Assembly (NCBI GenBank): GCA_015654595.1
Contig: JAATGQ010000185.1
Coordinates: forward strand, 1 to 39,438
Direction: 5' to 3'
DNA from: Chitinophagales bacterium
GTDB lineage: Bacteria; Bacteroidota; Bacteroidia; Chitinophagales; Chitinophagaceae
Length of the DNA stretch: 39,438 nt
Below are positions 9,448 through 17,056 of this stretch, piece after piece. Each line of letters opens with the position of its first letter. Position 1 is the first letter of the stretch. Under the pieces are notes generated by a model. The model was not told the origin of the DNA and did not search any database. It saw nothing but the letters and a program-made list of their open reading frames with translations. The position numbers and the translations under genes were made by a program.

Positions 9448-10485
9448 TTAAAGAGAGCAATTGGCGTGATAATCGATCAGTTCGATAGGCTCCGCAGCCG
9501 TCTCAAAACCTTCATAAGCTGTTGCTACCTGGTCGAGCATTTCCTCCACAGCAGCCGGTTCTGTCAGCCGCACCAATTGCCTGATATACTCCCGGATATC
9601 CGGCAATCCTCTCAGATATTGCCCATAACGCCCACGCATCTCGTTTAACCCCTGCTTTGGGCCATTCCAGGCCAGCGCTCCCGCCAGATGCTGCCTGCAG
9701 ACGGCAATCCTGTCGGCAACGGAAGGGGGTGGGCAAAACCGGCCCGTTTCCAGAAAGGTCCTTATCTCGCGAAAGATCCAGGGATAACCGATAGCAGCGC
9801 GTCCGATCATGATCCCGTCTACACCATACCGGTTCTTATATTCCAACGCCTTTCCGGGACTGTCGATATCTCCGTTTCCAAAGATCGGGATGGTTATCCG
9901 CGGGTCATTCTTAACCTTTCCGATCAGCGTCCAGTCTGCCTCGCCTTTATACAACTGACAGCGGGTACGGCCATGAATGGTCAATGCCTGTATCCCCGCA
10001 TCCTGCAATCGCACCGCAACTTCTTCGATGTTGATGGTCTGGTCGTCCCAGCCAAGCCGCGTCTTTACAGTCACCGGAAGCCGTGTTGCCTTTACCACGG
10101 CAGTCGTCAGCCGGACCATGCGATCGACGTCTTTCAATACGCCGGCGCCCGCGCCTTTTCCAACCACTCCCTTTACCGGGCAGCCAAAGTTGATATCCAG
10201 CAGATCGGGCTGAGTAGCCTCCACAATGGCAGCCGCACGCGCCAGCATAGTTTCGTCCCCTCCATAAAGCTGAATACCGACCGGACGCTCTCCTTCAAAG
10301 ATATCCAGCTTGCGGCGGCTGCTAAGCGTTCCCTTGACCAGCCCTTCGCTTGAAATAAATTCCGTGTAGGTAAGATCGGCGCCATTAGCCTTGCATACAG
10401 CCCGGAAAGGCGGATCGCTCACATCTTCCATGGGCGCTAATAAAAGAGGGAATTCGGGTAGCCGAACGGGACCAATCGAAAGCAT
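9448..10485 (-). CDS. dusB: tRNA-dihydrouridine synthase (DusB type)
   Basis: 345 residues from ATG 10485. The frame is open to 10572, but MLSIGPVRLPEFPLLLAPME is the conserved family start. It is an FMN-dependent reductase that turns uridine into dihydrouridine in the tRNA D-loop. Visible motifs: LLAPMEDVSDPPFR (FMN site), NFGCPVKGVVGKGAGAGVL with catalytic Cys102, VKTRLGWDD, ALTIHGRTR, GNGDIDSP and DGIMIGRAAIG. The C-terminal helical domain is present (EMRGRYGQYLRGLPDIREYI). A TAnnTTTG box lies only a few bases before the ATG, so the mRNA may be leaderless. The subgroup (DusB) rests on overall motif layout. Confidence 0.93.
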   Translation of the reverse strand: MLSIGPVRLPEFPLLLAPMEDVSDPPFRAVCKANGADLTYTEFISSEGLVKGTLSSRRKLDIFEGERPVGIQLYGGDETMLARAAAIVEATQPDLLDINFGCPVKGVVGKGAGAGVLKDVDRMVRLTTAVVKATRLPVTVKTRLGWDDQTINIEEVAVRLQDAGIQALTIHGRTRCQLYKGEADWTLIGKVKNDPRITIPIFGNGDIDSPGKALEYKNRYGVDGIMIGRAAIGYPWIFREIRTFLETGRFCPPPSVADRIAVCRQHLAGALAWNGPKQGLNEMRGRYGQYLRGLPDIREYIRQLVRLTEPAAVEEMLDQVATAYEGFETAAEPIELIDYHANCSL

Positions 10486-10488
10486 CCG

Positions 10489-10496
10489 CAAATTTA
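10489..10496 (-). promoter_or_regulatory. Bacteroidota -7 box (TAAATTTG) for dus
   Basis: On the minus strand TAAATTTG fits the TAnnTTTG consensus. A TTG 22 bases further upstream could be the -33 element. Only three bases separate the box from the ATG at 10485. Confidence 0.55.
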
Positions 10497-10557
10497 ATCG
10501 AATAAAAGCAATAAATTGCAACCGGCCCCGCTTAGCGCCGACCATAACCCCTGACGG

Positions 10558-11040
10558 ATGAACCGGAACCAATACGCCATTTTTTCAGCCTTGCTGCTGC
10601 TGCTGACCCTCGTTCTGGAAGCCTGCCGCAAGACACCCCTCGATGCCTCCTCCGGTTTTAGTGCAACCATCAACGGAACTTCATTTGGCACAATTGGTTA
10701 TAACGCGCTTTATACCCCTCGCACCAATCAGATCGACGTCACCGGTTCGGCTATCCATGATGAAGATACTACCTACTTGTACCTCATTTTTCCGGATTCG
10801 TCCTTCAAAAAACCCATCGACATCAAGACCATCGCCAATATAACCTATTACGATGCGGGCAAGAATTTTATGTACGACTCTTACGCCGACTTCAGCCATG
10901 GCACGCTAACCGTCAACTCACTGAACCTCAACAGCCGAATGGTCTCCGGAACTTTTTCCGGCGTTATCTATGCCTATAGCGGATTTGACTCCGTCGTGCT
11001 GACCAATGGAAAATTCAGTTCTCCTTTCGTCGTGCAATAA
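10558..11040 (+). CDS. Small lipoprotein of a local paralogous family (DUF6252-like), copy 1
   Basis: 160 residues with a lipoprotein signal peptide and lipobox LEAC (Cys23), then a short linker. The mature part begins FSATINGTSF and ends VSGTFSGVIYAYSGFDSVVLTNGKF. The same opening (SATING) and ending (SGTFxG...DSVxxTNGxF) recur in the next genes, so this is the first copy of a tandem family. It looks like the small beta-rich lipoproteins annotated DUF6252 in Bacteroidota; that name is from memory of the motif and not checked. The function is unknown. It is divergent from dus, with 72 bases between the two starts. Confidence 0.8.
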   Translation: MNRNQYAIFSALLLLLTLVLEACRKTPLDASSGFSATINGTSFGTIGYNALYTPRTNQIDVTGSAIHDEDTTYLYLIFPDSSFKKPIDIKTIANITYYDAGKNFMYDSYADFSHGTLTVNSLNLNSRMVSGTFSGVIYAYSGFDSVVLTNGKFSSPFVVQ

Positions 11041-11262
11041 ACGCTTTTTGCTTTTACTTCTACATATATTTGCGCCGTTGATACAATAAACCCTTAACGT
11101 GCATCGTTAGATGCGTATTCAAAAAATCGGCACTGACTATCAACTATGAATTACCCAGAACCCTCAAAAGGATCTGCTTATCCCCATAATTTTACCTTTC
11201 CCCGCTATAGTACGATCAACAACTAACCGTCACCTCTTTAAACATTTAAACCCTATATTATC
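11041..11262 (+). other. Intergenic stretch before the lipoprotein remnant
   Basis: It holds a TATATTTG box at 11065-11072 (TAnnTTTG fit; the nearest TTTG upstream, 11047-11050, is only 14 bases away), a weak GCATC-GTTA-GATGC hairpin near 11101-11114, and a 26-codon frame starting at ATG 11146 and ending at 11226 that I do not recognise and do not call as a gene. Confidence 0.4.
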
Positions 11263-11369
11263 ATGAAATTGAACGCTACAAAATTCTTTGCTTAACAAGC
11301 GATACCAATAGCTCTGACAGTGTTATCATCAAGTCAGGTAAGTTCAATGTGACTTATACCGAGCAATAA
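11263..11369 (+). pseudogene. Remnant of a DUF6252-like lipoprotein gene, copy 2
   Basis: ATG 11263 opens MKLNATKFFA and stops at 11295. Immediately after, in another frame (11301-11369), the sequence encodes DTNSSDSVIIKSGKFNVTYT-EQ and then stops. This is plainly the C-terminal end of the local lipoprotein family: the next gene carries TNGQFNVTYTEVK in its restored frame. A start-like end and a tail-like end with the whole middle missing point to an internal deletion. The region is too short to work as a lipoprotein, and no lipobox remains. Confidence 0.75.
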
Positions 11370-11380
11370 ATAAATTGTTC

Positions 11381-11388
11381 TATATTTG
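11381..11388 (+). promoter_or_regulatory. Bacteroidota -7 box (TATATTTG) for lipoprotein copy 3
   Basis: TATATTTG matches TAnnTTTG and lies 51 bases before ATG 11440. No convincing -33 TTG was found at the usual distance. Just downstream, CATAGCC (11391-11397) and GGCTATG (11414-11420) form a 7-bp hairpin that would sit in the 5' leader. Confidence 0.5.
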
Positions 11389-11439
11389 CACATAGCCAGT
11401 TCCGTAAGGAGCCGGCTATGTCTTTACTAAAATCTCATC

Positions 11440-11977
11440 ATGCAACTGCCCGTCCGTCATTTTTTTGCCTTCATCGTGCTGGTGGGCATCGCCTTTACTG
11501 CCTGTAAAAAGAGCAATCACGGCTCCGGCAACACTTCGGCAGGTTATGTCTCCGCAACGATCAACGGACAAGTCTTTACCCCAACCAAGGTCGTCGCAGA
11601 GCATATCTCGGGGGCGGCAGCCGATAGCCTCAATCAGATCGCCCACTATGAAATCTGGGCATATAAGTTCGGCGGATATGATTCGACCATAGTAGATTTT
11701 ACTTTTATCGACGAAGCCAAGACAGGACAGACCTATGATAATAACAGCGGCGGCTTCGGTTACTTTTATTTCCCAAAAGGATTTAGTGCGAACATGTGGT
11801 ATTCATGGCAAGCCCGACAAGGCGCCGGCAACATAACCATCTCTACGCTGGATACAATTAAACATACAGTTTCGGGTACATTTTTCGGTACGGCCTATCT
11901 TGACTGGGCGACCTCGGGGGATAGTATTTTTGGTTACAAATGGTCAGTTCAACGTCACCTACACCGAGGTGAAATAG
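11440..11977 (+). pseudogene. DUF6252-like lipoprotein, copy 3, with a one-base frameshift near the 3' end
   Basis: The start is a clear lipoprotein: signal peptide with lipobox FTAC (Cys21), then SATINGQVF, and in the middle VSGTFFGTAYLDW, as in its neighbours. In frame, the sequence derails after GDSI (about residue 164) and would run on to 12105 with an unrelated tail that overlaps the next gene. Removing one base from the T5GG tract at 11927-11933 restores (L or F)VTNGQFNVTYTEVK and a TAG at 11975-11977, giving about 178 residues with the family ending. A hairpin follows at 12002, which supports 11977 as the true end. Either a real mutation or a homopolymer sequencing error; the two cannot be told apart here. 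Confidence 0.8.
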
Positions 11978-12001
11978 ACTTTTTAACATTTCTCAAAACA
12001 G

Positions 12002-12021
12002 GCGGTCCCCGATGGAACCGC
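12002..12021 (+). terminator. Terminator hairpin after lipoprotein copy 3
   Basis: GCGGTCC pairs with GGAACCGC (one bulged A), followed by TCGTTTTGTTTATTTTT. It lies 24 bases after the restored stop at 11977 and inside the frameshifted reading, which fits the shorter gene. Confidence 0.55.
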
Positions 12022-12031
12022 TCGTTTTGTT

Positions 12032-12039
12032 TATTTTTG
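12032..12039 (+). promoter_or_regulatory. Bacteroidota -7 box (TATTTTTG) for lipoprotein copy 4
   Basis: TATTTTTG fits TAnnTTTG and lies 37 bases before ATG 12077. It overlaps the T-rich tail of the preceding terminator. Confidence 0.45.
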
Positions 12040-12076
12040 CCGCCGGTCGCCTTTCAAAACGGCCGAAACACTATAT

Positions 12077-12592
12077 ATGAGATTGTCAATCAGACCGTTG
12101 TATAGCGCCATCTCCCTAGCTGCGGTAATTGCCGCCGGCTGCTCCAAAAGCAACCCCTCCAGCTCCAGCGGAACCGCGGTCTCCGCCACCATTAACGGCA
12201 GCGCCTTTACCCCGGCGGTAACTGTCGGCATATTCAGCCAGCCGGACAGTAGCTTTCAACTGACCAGCTATTCCATCAAAAACAGCGACACCACCGGCCT
12301 GAATCTGTATTTCCCCGGCGGCATGCCGCTCAATACCGTCCAATCGCTGGGCGACAGCGTCCAGCTCGTCTATACCAACTCGGCAACGGGTAAATCCTAC
12401 GCCGGTAATAGCCTTGGCGGCCACGGTTCCATCACCCTGACAAGCCTCGATACGACCAATCACAAACTGGCCGGCACCTTTAGCGGCACCCTGCTGCTGC
12501 AAAACAGCAGTACGGGTATCGTCACGACCAGCGATTCGGTTGTCATTACCAACGGAGCGTTTAACAGCACTTACTCCGTCGTAGCATATTAA
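12077..12592 (+). CDS. Small lipoprotein of the local family (DUF6252-like), copy 4
   Basis: 171 residues, with a signal peptide and lipobox IAAGC (Cys22) followed by a Ser-rich linker. The mature part starts VSATINGSAFTP and ends LAGTFSGTLLLQN...SDSVVITNGAFNSTYSV, so it is an intact member of the tandem family (copies 1-4, 10558-12592). It is predicted to be a beta-rich, membrane-anchored protein. Function is unknown; the copies differ most in the middle. It carries its own promoter-like box and a strong terminator, so the copies seem to be separate transcription units rather than one operon. Confidence 0.82.
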   Translation: MRLSIRPLYSAISLAAVIAAGCSKSNPSSSSGTAVSATINGSAFTPAVTVGIFSQPDSSFQLTSYSIKNSDTTGLNLYFPGGMPLNTVQSLGDSVQLVYTNSATGKSYAGNSLGGHGSITLTSLDTTNHKLAGTFSGTLLLQNSSTGIVTTSDSVVITNGAFNSTYSVVAY

Positions 12593-12609
12593 ACAAATCT
12601 CCCCCAATA

Positions 12610-12639
12610 AAGAACGGGCCCTTTGCGGGGCCCGTTCTT
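12610..12639. terminator. Bidirectional terminator between lipoprotein copy 4 and the GH92 gene
   Basis: A perfect 12-bp stem (AAGAACGGGCCC / GGGCCCGTTCTT) with loop TTTGCG between two convergent genes. TTATTAT follows on the + strand and TTATTG on the - strand. Confidence 0.85.
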
Positions 12640-12656
12640 ATTATCGTCCGGGTGAG

Positions 12657-14939
12657 TTAGTTGTGTTTGGCGCTCATATAGAATACCAGCTTCCCGCCAT
12701 TCATGATCTCATCATGCATTATATAAAGCCGGTTCAATGGCTGGCCATTCAGCGTCACCTTCTTCACATAAACATTCTTTGGCCCCTGGCCTACCGCCTC
12801 TACCGTAAAGGTCTTCCCATTCTCTAAATGGAGAACCGCCGAATTCACAGCAGGACTCCCCAAAGAATAACGGCTGTCGCCAGGCGATACAGGATAAAAG
12901 CCGAGTGAAGTAAAGATATACCAGGCGCTCATCTGTCCACAGTCGTCATTACCGCCAAGGCCATCTGGTCCGGGATGATATTGTTTCTCCAGGATCATCC
13001 GCACTCTTTCCTGTGTCTTCCAGGGCTGATCGGTCCAGTCATACAGATAAGCTACGTGATGGGAAGGTTCATTCCCATGGACATAGTTGCCGATGATCCC
13101 ATCACGCGTGATATCCTCTGTTTCGGCAAAGAATTTGTCAGGCAGCTCCATCGTAAACAGGGAATCGAGATGCTGTACAAACCGCTTCTTCCCGCCCATC
13201 ATCGTGATCAATGCTGCCGGATCATGCGGCACATAAAGGCTGTAGTTCCAGGCATTGCCTTCGATAAACCCCTGGCCATCGGTAGACAGGACGTCAAACG
13301 CCGTTTTGAAACTGCCGTCTTTCAGACGGGGACGCATATAATCAACAGAAGGATCCCAGACATTCTTATAGTTTTCGGAACGCTTCATATAGGCCGTATA
13401 AATGTCGTTGCGGCCAAGCTTCTTTGCAGCCTGCGCAATACACCAGTCATCATAAGCATATTCCTGCGTAGTGGAAACAGACGTACCATTGGACTCGGCA
13501 GAAATATAACCGCGGTCGATATACTCCCCTATCCCCTGAAAACTGCGGCGGTTGGACGTTGTGACACAGGCATCCAGGGCAGCATTGGGATCGAAAGGGG
13601 TATTGCCCTTTACGATCGCATCACATACCACCGAAACGCTGTGATAGCCTGACATGCACCAGTTCTCGTTGGCGTAATGCGACCAGATCGGCAGCATGTG
13701 CTCGGGGCTCTGGCTGAAATGCGCCAGCATCGACTGGATCATATCTTCGTTGCGTTTCGTCTGCAGAATGCTGAAGAGCGGATGAAGCGCCCTGTGCGTA
13801 TCCCAAAGAGAGAAGGTAGTGTAATTCGTAAATCCATCTGCATGATGATTGTTCTGATCAAGCCCCCGATAGGATCCATCCACATCCATATACACGGTAG
13901 GATTGATAAAGGCATGGTACATCGAAGTATAGAAATTGACCTTCTCTTCGGTGCTGCCTTCGACCTGCAGCTTACTCAGTTCATTGTTCCAGGCCGCCTG
14001 CCCTGCTGCGCGAACGGCATTAAAGTCCCATCCCGGCGCCTCTGTTCGAAGATTCAACAAGGCTCCGTCTGTGCTGACAGGAGAAATGGCAAACTTGATC
14101 CTGATCTGTTCGCTTTCTTTTGTCTGGAAGTCAAAGTGCATACGCAGCTGTCTTCCCGCCAGATCGGGGAAGTCATGCGCCGCATCGAATTTGCCCCAAA
14201 AGCCGCGATAGACCTGTTTCCTCGAATAATTACGGCTGCCGTAGGACACAAAAGGTTTGGAAAAGCTCATCGCAAAATAGACCGTCCGGGTACGCGCCCA
14301 TCCGCTGGTCTGGCGATACCCCACCACCAGCGTATCGTTGATCACATGCACAAAGGTCCATACATTCTTGTCTTCGTAGTTATAGATACCGCTCATCAGA
14401 TCCAGGATGATATGGGCCTGGTCGGTAGCAGGAAAAGTATACTGATGAAAACCGACACGGGTCGTCGTCGTCAGCTCGGCAAGGATATTATAGTCGTCCA
14501 GCTTGACCTTATAATAATCCGCTTCGGCCACTTCCGTTTGATGGCTGAAAGCGCTGCGGAAGCCGCTCCGAGGTTGACTCGCTACCCCAGGATTCATCTT
14601 CAGTTCGCCCGTCGTCGGCATGATCAGAAAATCGCCGAGATCCGAATGCCCGGTGCCGCTGAAATGCGTATGGCTGAAACCGACGATCGACTTGTCGTCG
14701 TATTGATAACCGGCGCAATACTTATAGACATCGGGATTGTATTTGCCGTTCTGCTCATAAGGAATGGTATCGGTATCGGGACTAAGCTGCACGCTGCCAA
14801 AGGGATAGGTGGCCCCTGGAAAGGTGTGTCCCATCCGCTGGGTGCCGATGATCGGTTTTACGTATTGGATCAGGCCGCCGTCCTGTGCCGCGGCACACAA
14901 CGGAGCTGCCATGACCAGCAAAGAAAAGATCTTGCGCAT
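12657..14939 (-). CDS. Glycoside hydrolase family 92, alpha-mannosidase
   Basis: 760 residues from ATG 14939, which gives a signal peptide ending LCAAAQ; the frame is open to 15008, but the extra 23 residues push the signal inward. GH92 enzymes are calcium-dependent exo-alpha-mannosidases (mostly alpha-1,2) that act on N-glycans and yeast mannan. Motifs: N-terminal VKPIIGTQRMGHTFPGATYP and FSHTHFSGTGHSDLGD; the (alpha/alpha)6 domain with FSLWDTHRALHPL; GNEPSHH with Glu624 as the expected general acid; and GGNDDCGQMSAWYIF near the C-terminus. Length is normal. The gene is monocistronic, with a terminator below and a TATATTTG box above. Exo-action on mannosylated glycans in the periplasm is the likely role. 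Confidence 0.95.
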   Translation of the reverse strand: MRKIFSLLVMAAPLCAAAQDGGLIQYVKPIIGTQRMGHTFPGATYPFGSVQLSPDTDTIPYEQNGKYNPDVYKYCAGYQYDDKSIVGFSHTHFSGTGHSDLGDFLIMPTTGELKMNPGVASQPRSGFRSAFSHQTEVAEADYYKVKLDDYNILAELTTTTRVGFHQYTFPATDQAHIILDLMSGIYNYEDKNVWTFVHVINDTLVVGYRQTSGWARTRTVYFAMSFSKPFVSYGSRNYSRKQVYRGFWGKFDAAHDFPDLAGRQLRMHFDFQTKESEQIRIKFAISPVSTDGALLNLRTEAPGWDFNAVRAAGQAAWNNELSKLQVEGSTEEKVNFYTSMYHAFINPTVYMDVDGSYRGLDQNNHHADGFTNYTTFSLWDTHRALHPLFSILQTKRNEDMIQSMLAHFSQSPEHMLPIWSHYANENWCMSGYHSVSVVCDAIVKGNTPFDPNAALDACVTTSNRRSFQGIGEYIDRGYISAESNGTSVSTTQEYAYDDWCIAQAAKKLGRNDIYTAYMKRSENYKNVWDPSVDYMRPRLKDGSFKTAFDVLSTDGQGFIEGNAWNYSLYVPHDPAALITMMGGKKRFVQHLDSLFTMELPDKFFAETEDITRDGIIGNYVHGNEPSHHVAYLYDWTDQPWKTQERVRMILEKQYHPGPDGLGGNDDCGQMSAWYIFTSLGFYPVSPGDSRYSLGSPAVNSAVLHLENGKTFTVEAVGQGPKNVYVKKVTLNGQPLNRLYIMHDEIMNGGKLVFYMSAKHN

Positions 14940-15034
14940 AGAGTGTTCAGTGTAGTTGAATGATTGTTGTAGATTATAGAAAAGTAAACGGAATGTAAAT
15001 TTTCTCATATGTATTATTCGCTGGTAGACCAGAA

Positions 15035-15042
15035 CAAATATA
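15035..15042 (-). promoter_or_regulatory. Bacteroidota -7 box (TATATTTG) for the GH92 gene
   Basis: On the minus strand TATATTTG fits TAnnTTTG, about 95 bases before ATG 14939. A small palindrome CTGGT-AG-ACCAG (15021-15032) lies just downstream, where transcription would begin. TTTTG further up is only 13 bases away, so the -33 element is unclear. Confidence 0.5.
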
Positions 15043-15175
15043 TTGATTCCACCGACAAAACACCGTCCTCTACCGCCCTTTTCCCGTCAGTTGGGGGGAA
15101 ATCCTGTCGCGGGCTGGGCTTTATTTTCATAATTTTACCCCGCCGACAACATAGCACAACACTATCTGATCATTT

Positions 15176-17056
15176 ATGAGCCAAAAGAACCAGCCGCCGC
15201 CAGTCAAAAGTCCGGAGGAAAAGCCGCATAGTGGAGGAAACGGGCATCAGCCTTCCGAAGGCCAGCCAAAAGGTCCGGAAGGAGGCCGGAATAAGCCGGG
15301 AGGCGGCCGCAGGGGTCCGGGCGGAAAACCGCAAGGCCCCGGTATCTGGTCCCTGCTGAAACCGTATAAAGGGCTTGTTGCCTTACTGATCGGCCTTTCG
15401 CTGATCGCCAACGCAGTCAACCTGCTGATCCCCAAAATCATCGCCCACGGCATCGACGCCTTTACCGACCACTCGCTGGACATCCATCTTATCATATGGC
15501 AATTCCTCGGTGCCGCTGTCGTCGTTTTTATCTTTACCTACGGAACAACCTTTATCCAGACATACGCATCGGAAAGAGTAGCCCGCGACCTCCGTACCCG
15601 CCTCGCGGATCGTATCTCCCGGCAGAACTACAGCTTTCTGCAGAACACCAGCCCATCGCAGCTGCTGACCAACCTGACCGGTGATGTGGATGCGATAAAG
15701 CTGTTTGTTTCCCAGGCGGTGAACTCCATCTTTGCTTCATTCTTCGTAATCATCGGGGCCAGCATCCTGCTGCTGACCATTCGCTGGCAGCTCGCACTGG
15801 CCGTCATCGCCACCATACCGATCATCGGGATTACCTTTTTTGTGGTGTTACAAAAGGTCCGTGCATTGTTCAAGACCAGCCGTGAGATCATCGACTGGCT
15901 GAACAAGGTCATCAACGAAAGTATCCTGGGCGCAGCCCTCATCCGGGTTATACACTCCCAGCAACTGGAGTACGCCAAGTTTCTCGAAGCAAACAGCAAA
16001 GCGCTTGGACTGGGCATACGCATCATAAAACTGTTTGCGGCGCTGGTGCCCGTCATCATCTTTACCTCCAATATGGCGGTTTTGACCATCCTGGCCTGGG
16101 GCGGTCATTTTGCCATACTCGGGAAAATGAGTCTCGGTGATTTCTCCGCCTTTATGAACTACCTGAACATGCTGATCTTTCCCGTCCTGATCATCGGGTT
16201 CATGAGCAATATCATCGCATCGGCCCAGGCTTCCTATGGCCGTATCAGCGCGGTATTGAACGCGCCAGATCCAGTGGAGAACGGCACGATCGTCACTCCT
16301 TTGGAAGGTGCGATAGAAGTCCGCGACGTCACGCTTGGTTATGGAGAAAAAAAGGTTCTGAAAGAAATCTCCTTTACCGTTCCCAAGGGTTCCCGAACGG
16401 CCATCATCGGTCCCACCGCTGCTGGTAAGACCCAACTGCTCTACCTCCTGACCGGGTTGACCCAACCCGATACGGGGTCTATCCTTTTCGACGGACATCC
16501 GCTGAGCGATTACAGGAAAGAGGAGTTCCATCGTCAGATCGGCCTGGTCTTTCAGGACAGTATCATCTTCAATATGAGCATCCGGGAAAACATTGCATTC
16601 AGCGATACGGTAACGGATGAACTACTCGAAAAAGCCATCGCCACCGCGGAATTAAAGGAGTTTATCGAAACGCTGCCCAACGGATTGGATACCATCGTAT
16701 CGGAACGCGGCACAAGCCTTTCCGGAGGACAAAAACAACGCATCATGCTGGCCCGCGCACTGGCCATCCAGCCCAGGATCCTGTTGCTCGATGACTTTAC
16801 CGCACGCGTGGATACCCAAACCGAACAAAAGATCCTCGACAACGTACAGCGCAGCTATCCCGGTATTACGCTGGTCTCCGTGACTCAAAAGATCCAGTCG
16901 ATAGAAGACTTTGAACAGATCATCCTGCTGATGGAAGGAGAAATGATCGCGTCGGGTACGCATACCCAGCTGATGGGATCCTGCCCGGAATACGTACAGA
17001 TATTTCAATCACAAAGAAGCACCAGTCACTATGAGCAGCACGAATTACAATCTTAG
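15176..17056 (+). CDS. ABC exporter half-transporter, subunit with degenerate ATPase residues
   Basis: A 626-residue TMD-NBD half-transporter of the MsbA/multidrug exporter type. Residues 1-60 are a Pro/Gly/Lys-rich, probably disordered, cytosolic tail. Six membrane helices span about 65-320, and the NBD runs from about 370. Walker A GPTAAGKT is at 412-419, signature LSGGQ at 515-519. Two key positions are altered: the Walker B catalytic Glu is Asp540 (LLLDDF) and the H-loop His is Gln571 (SVTQKI). Such changes mark the degenerate-site partner of heterodimeric exporters such as TM287/288 or BmrCD. The second half-transporter overlaps it by 26 bases. Substrate is unknown (drug, lipid or peptide). 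Confidence 0.93.
   Translation: MSQKNQPPPVKSPEEKPHSGGNGHQPSEGQPKGPEGGRNKPGGGRRGPGGKPQGPGIWSLLKPYKGLVALLIGLSLIANAVNLLIPKIIAHGIDAFTDHSLDIHLIIWQFLGAAVVVFIFTYGTTFIQTYASERVARDLRTRLADRISRQNYSFLQNTSPSQLLTNLTGDVDAIKLFVSQAVNSIFASFFVIIGASILLLTIRWQLALAVIATIPIIGITFFVVLQKVRALFKTSREIIDWLNKVINESILGAALIRVIHSQQLEYAKFLEANSKALGLGIRIIKLFAALVPVIIFTSNMAVLTILAWGGHFAILGKMSLGDFSAFMNYLNMLIFPVLIIGFMSNIIASAQASYGRISAVLNAPDPVENGTIVTPLEGAIEVRDVTLGYGEKKVLKEISFTVPKGSRTAIIGPTAAGKTQLLYLLTGLTQPDTGSILFDGHPLSDYRKEEFHRQIGLVFQDSIIFNMSIRENIAFSDTVTDELLEKAIATAELKEFIETLPNGLDTIVSERGTSLSGGQKQRIMLARALAIQPRILLLDDFTARVDTQTEQKILDNVQRSYPGITLVSVTQKIQSIEDFEQIILLMEGEMIASGTHTQLMGSCPEYVQIFQSQRSTSHYEQHELQS

Noticed and set aside
9300..9460. ATG 9460 as the start of the first GH30 gene
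   Set aside because: It overlaps dus and places 31 polar residues before the signal peptide; GTG 9367 gives a normal signal peptide.
11978..12105. The tail of the long reading of lipoprotein copy 3
   Set aside because: Past the frameshift it reads through a terminator hairpin and into the next gene's start; the restored frame gives a paralogue-like end.
13677..14963. A 428-codon open frame on the + strand inside the GH92 gene
   Set aside because: It is the mirror of the GH92 coding strand; the translation has no family features and is rich in Arg, His and Ile as expected for an antisense frame.
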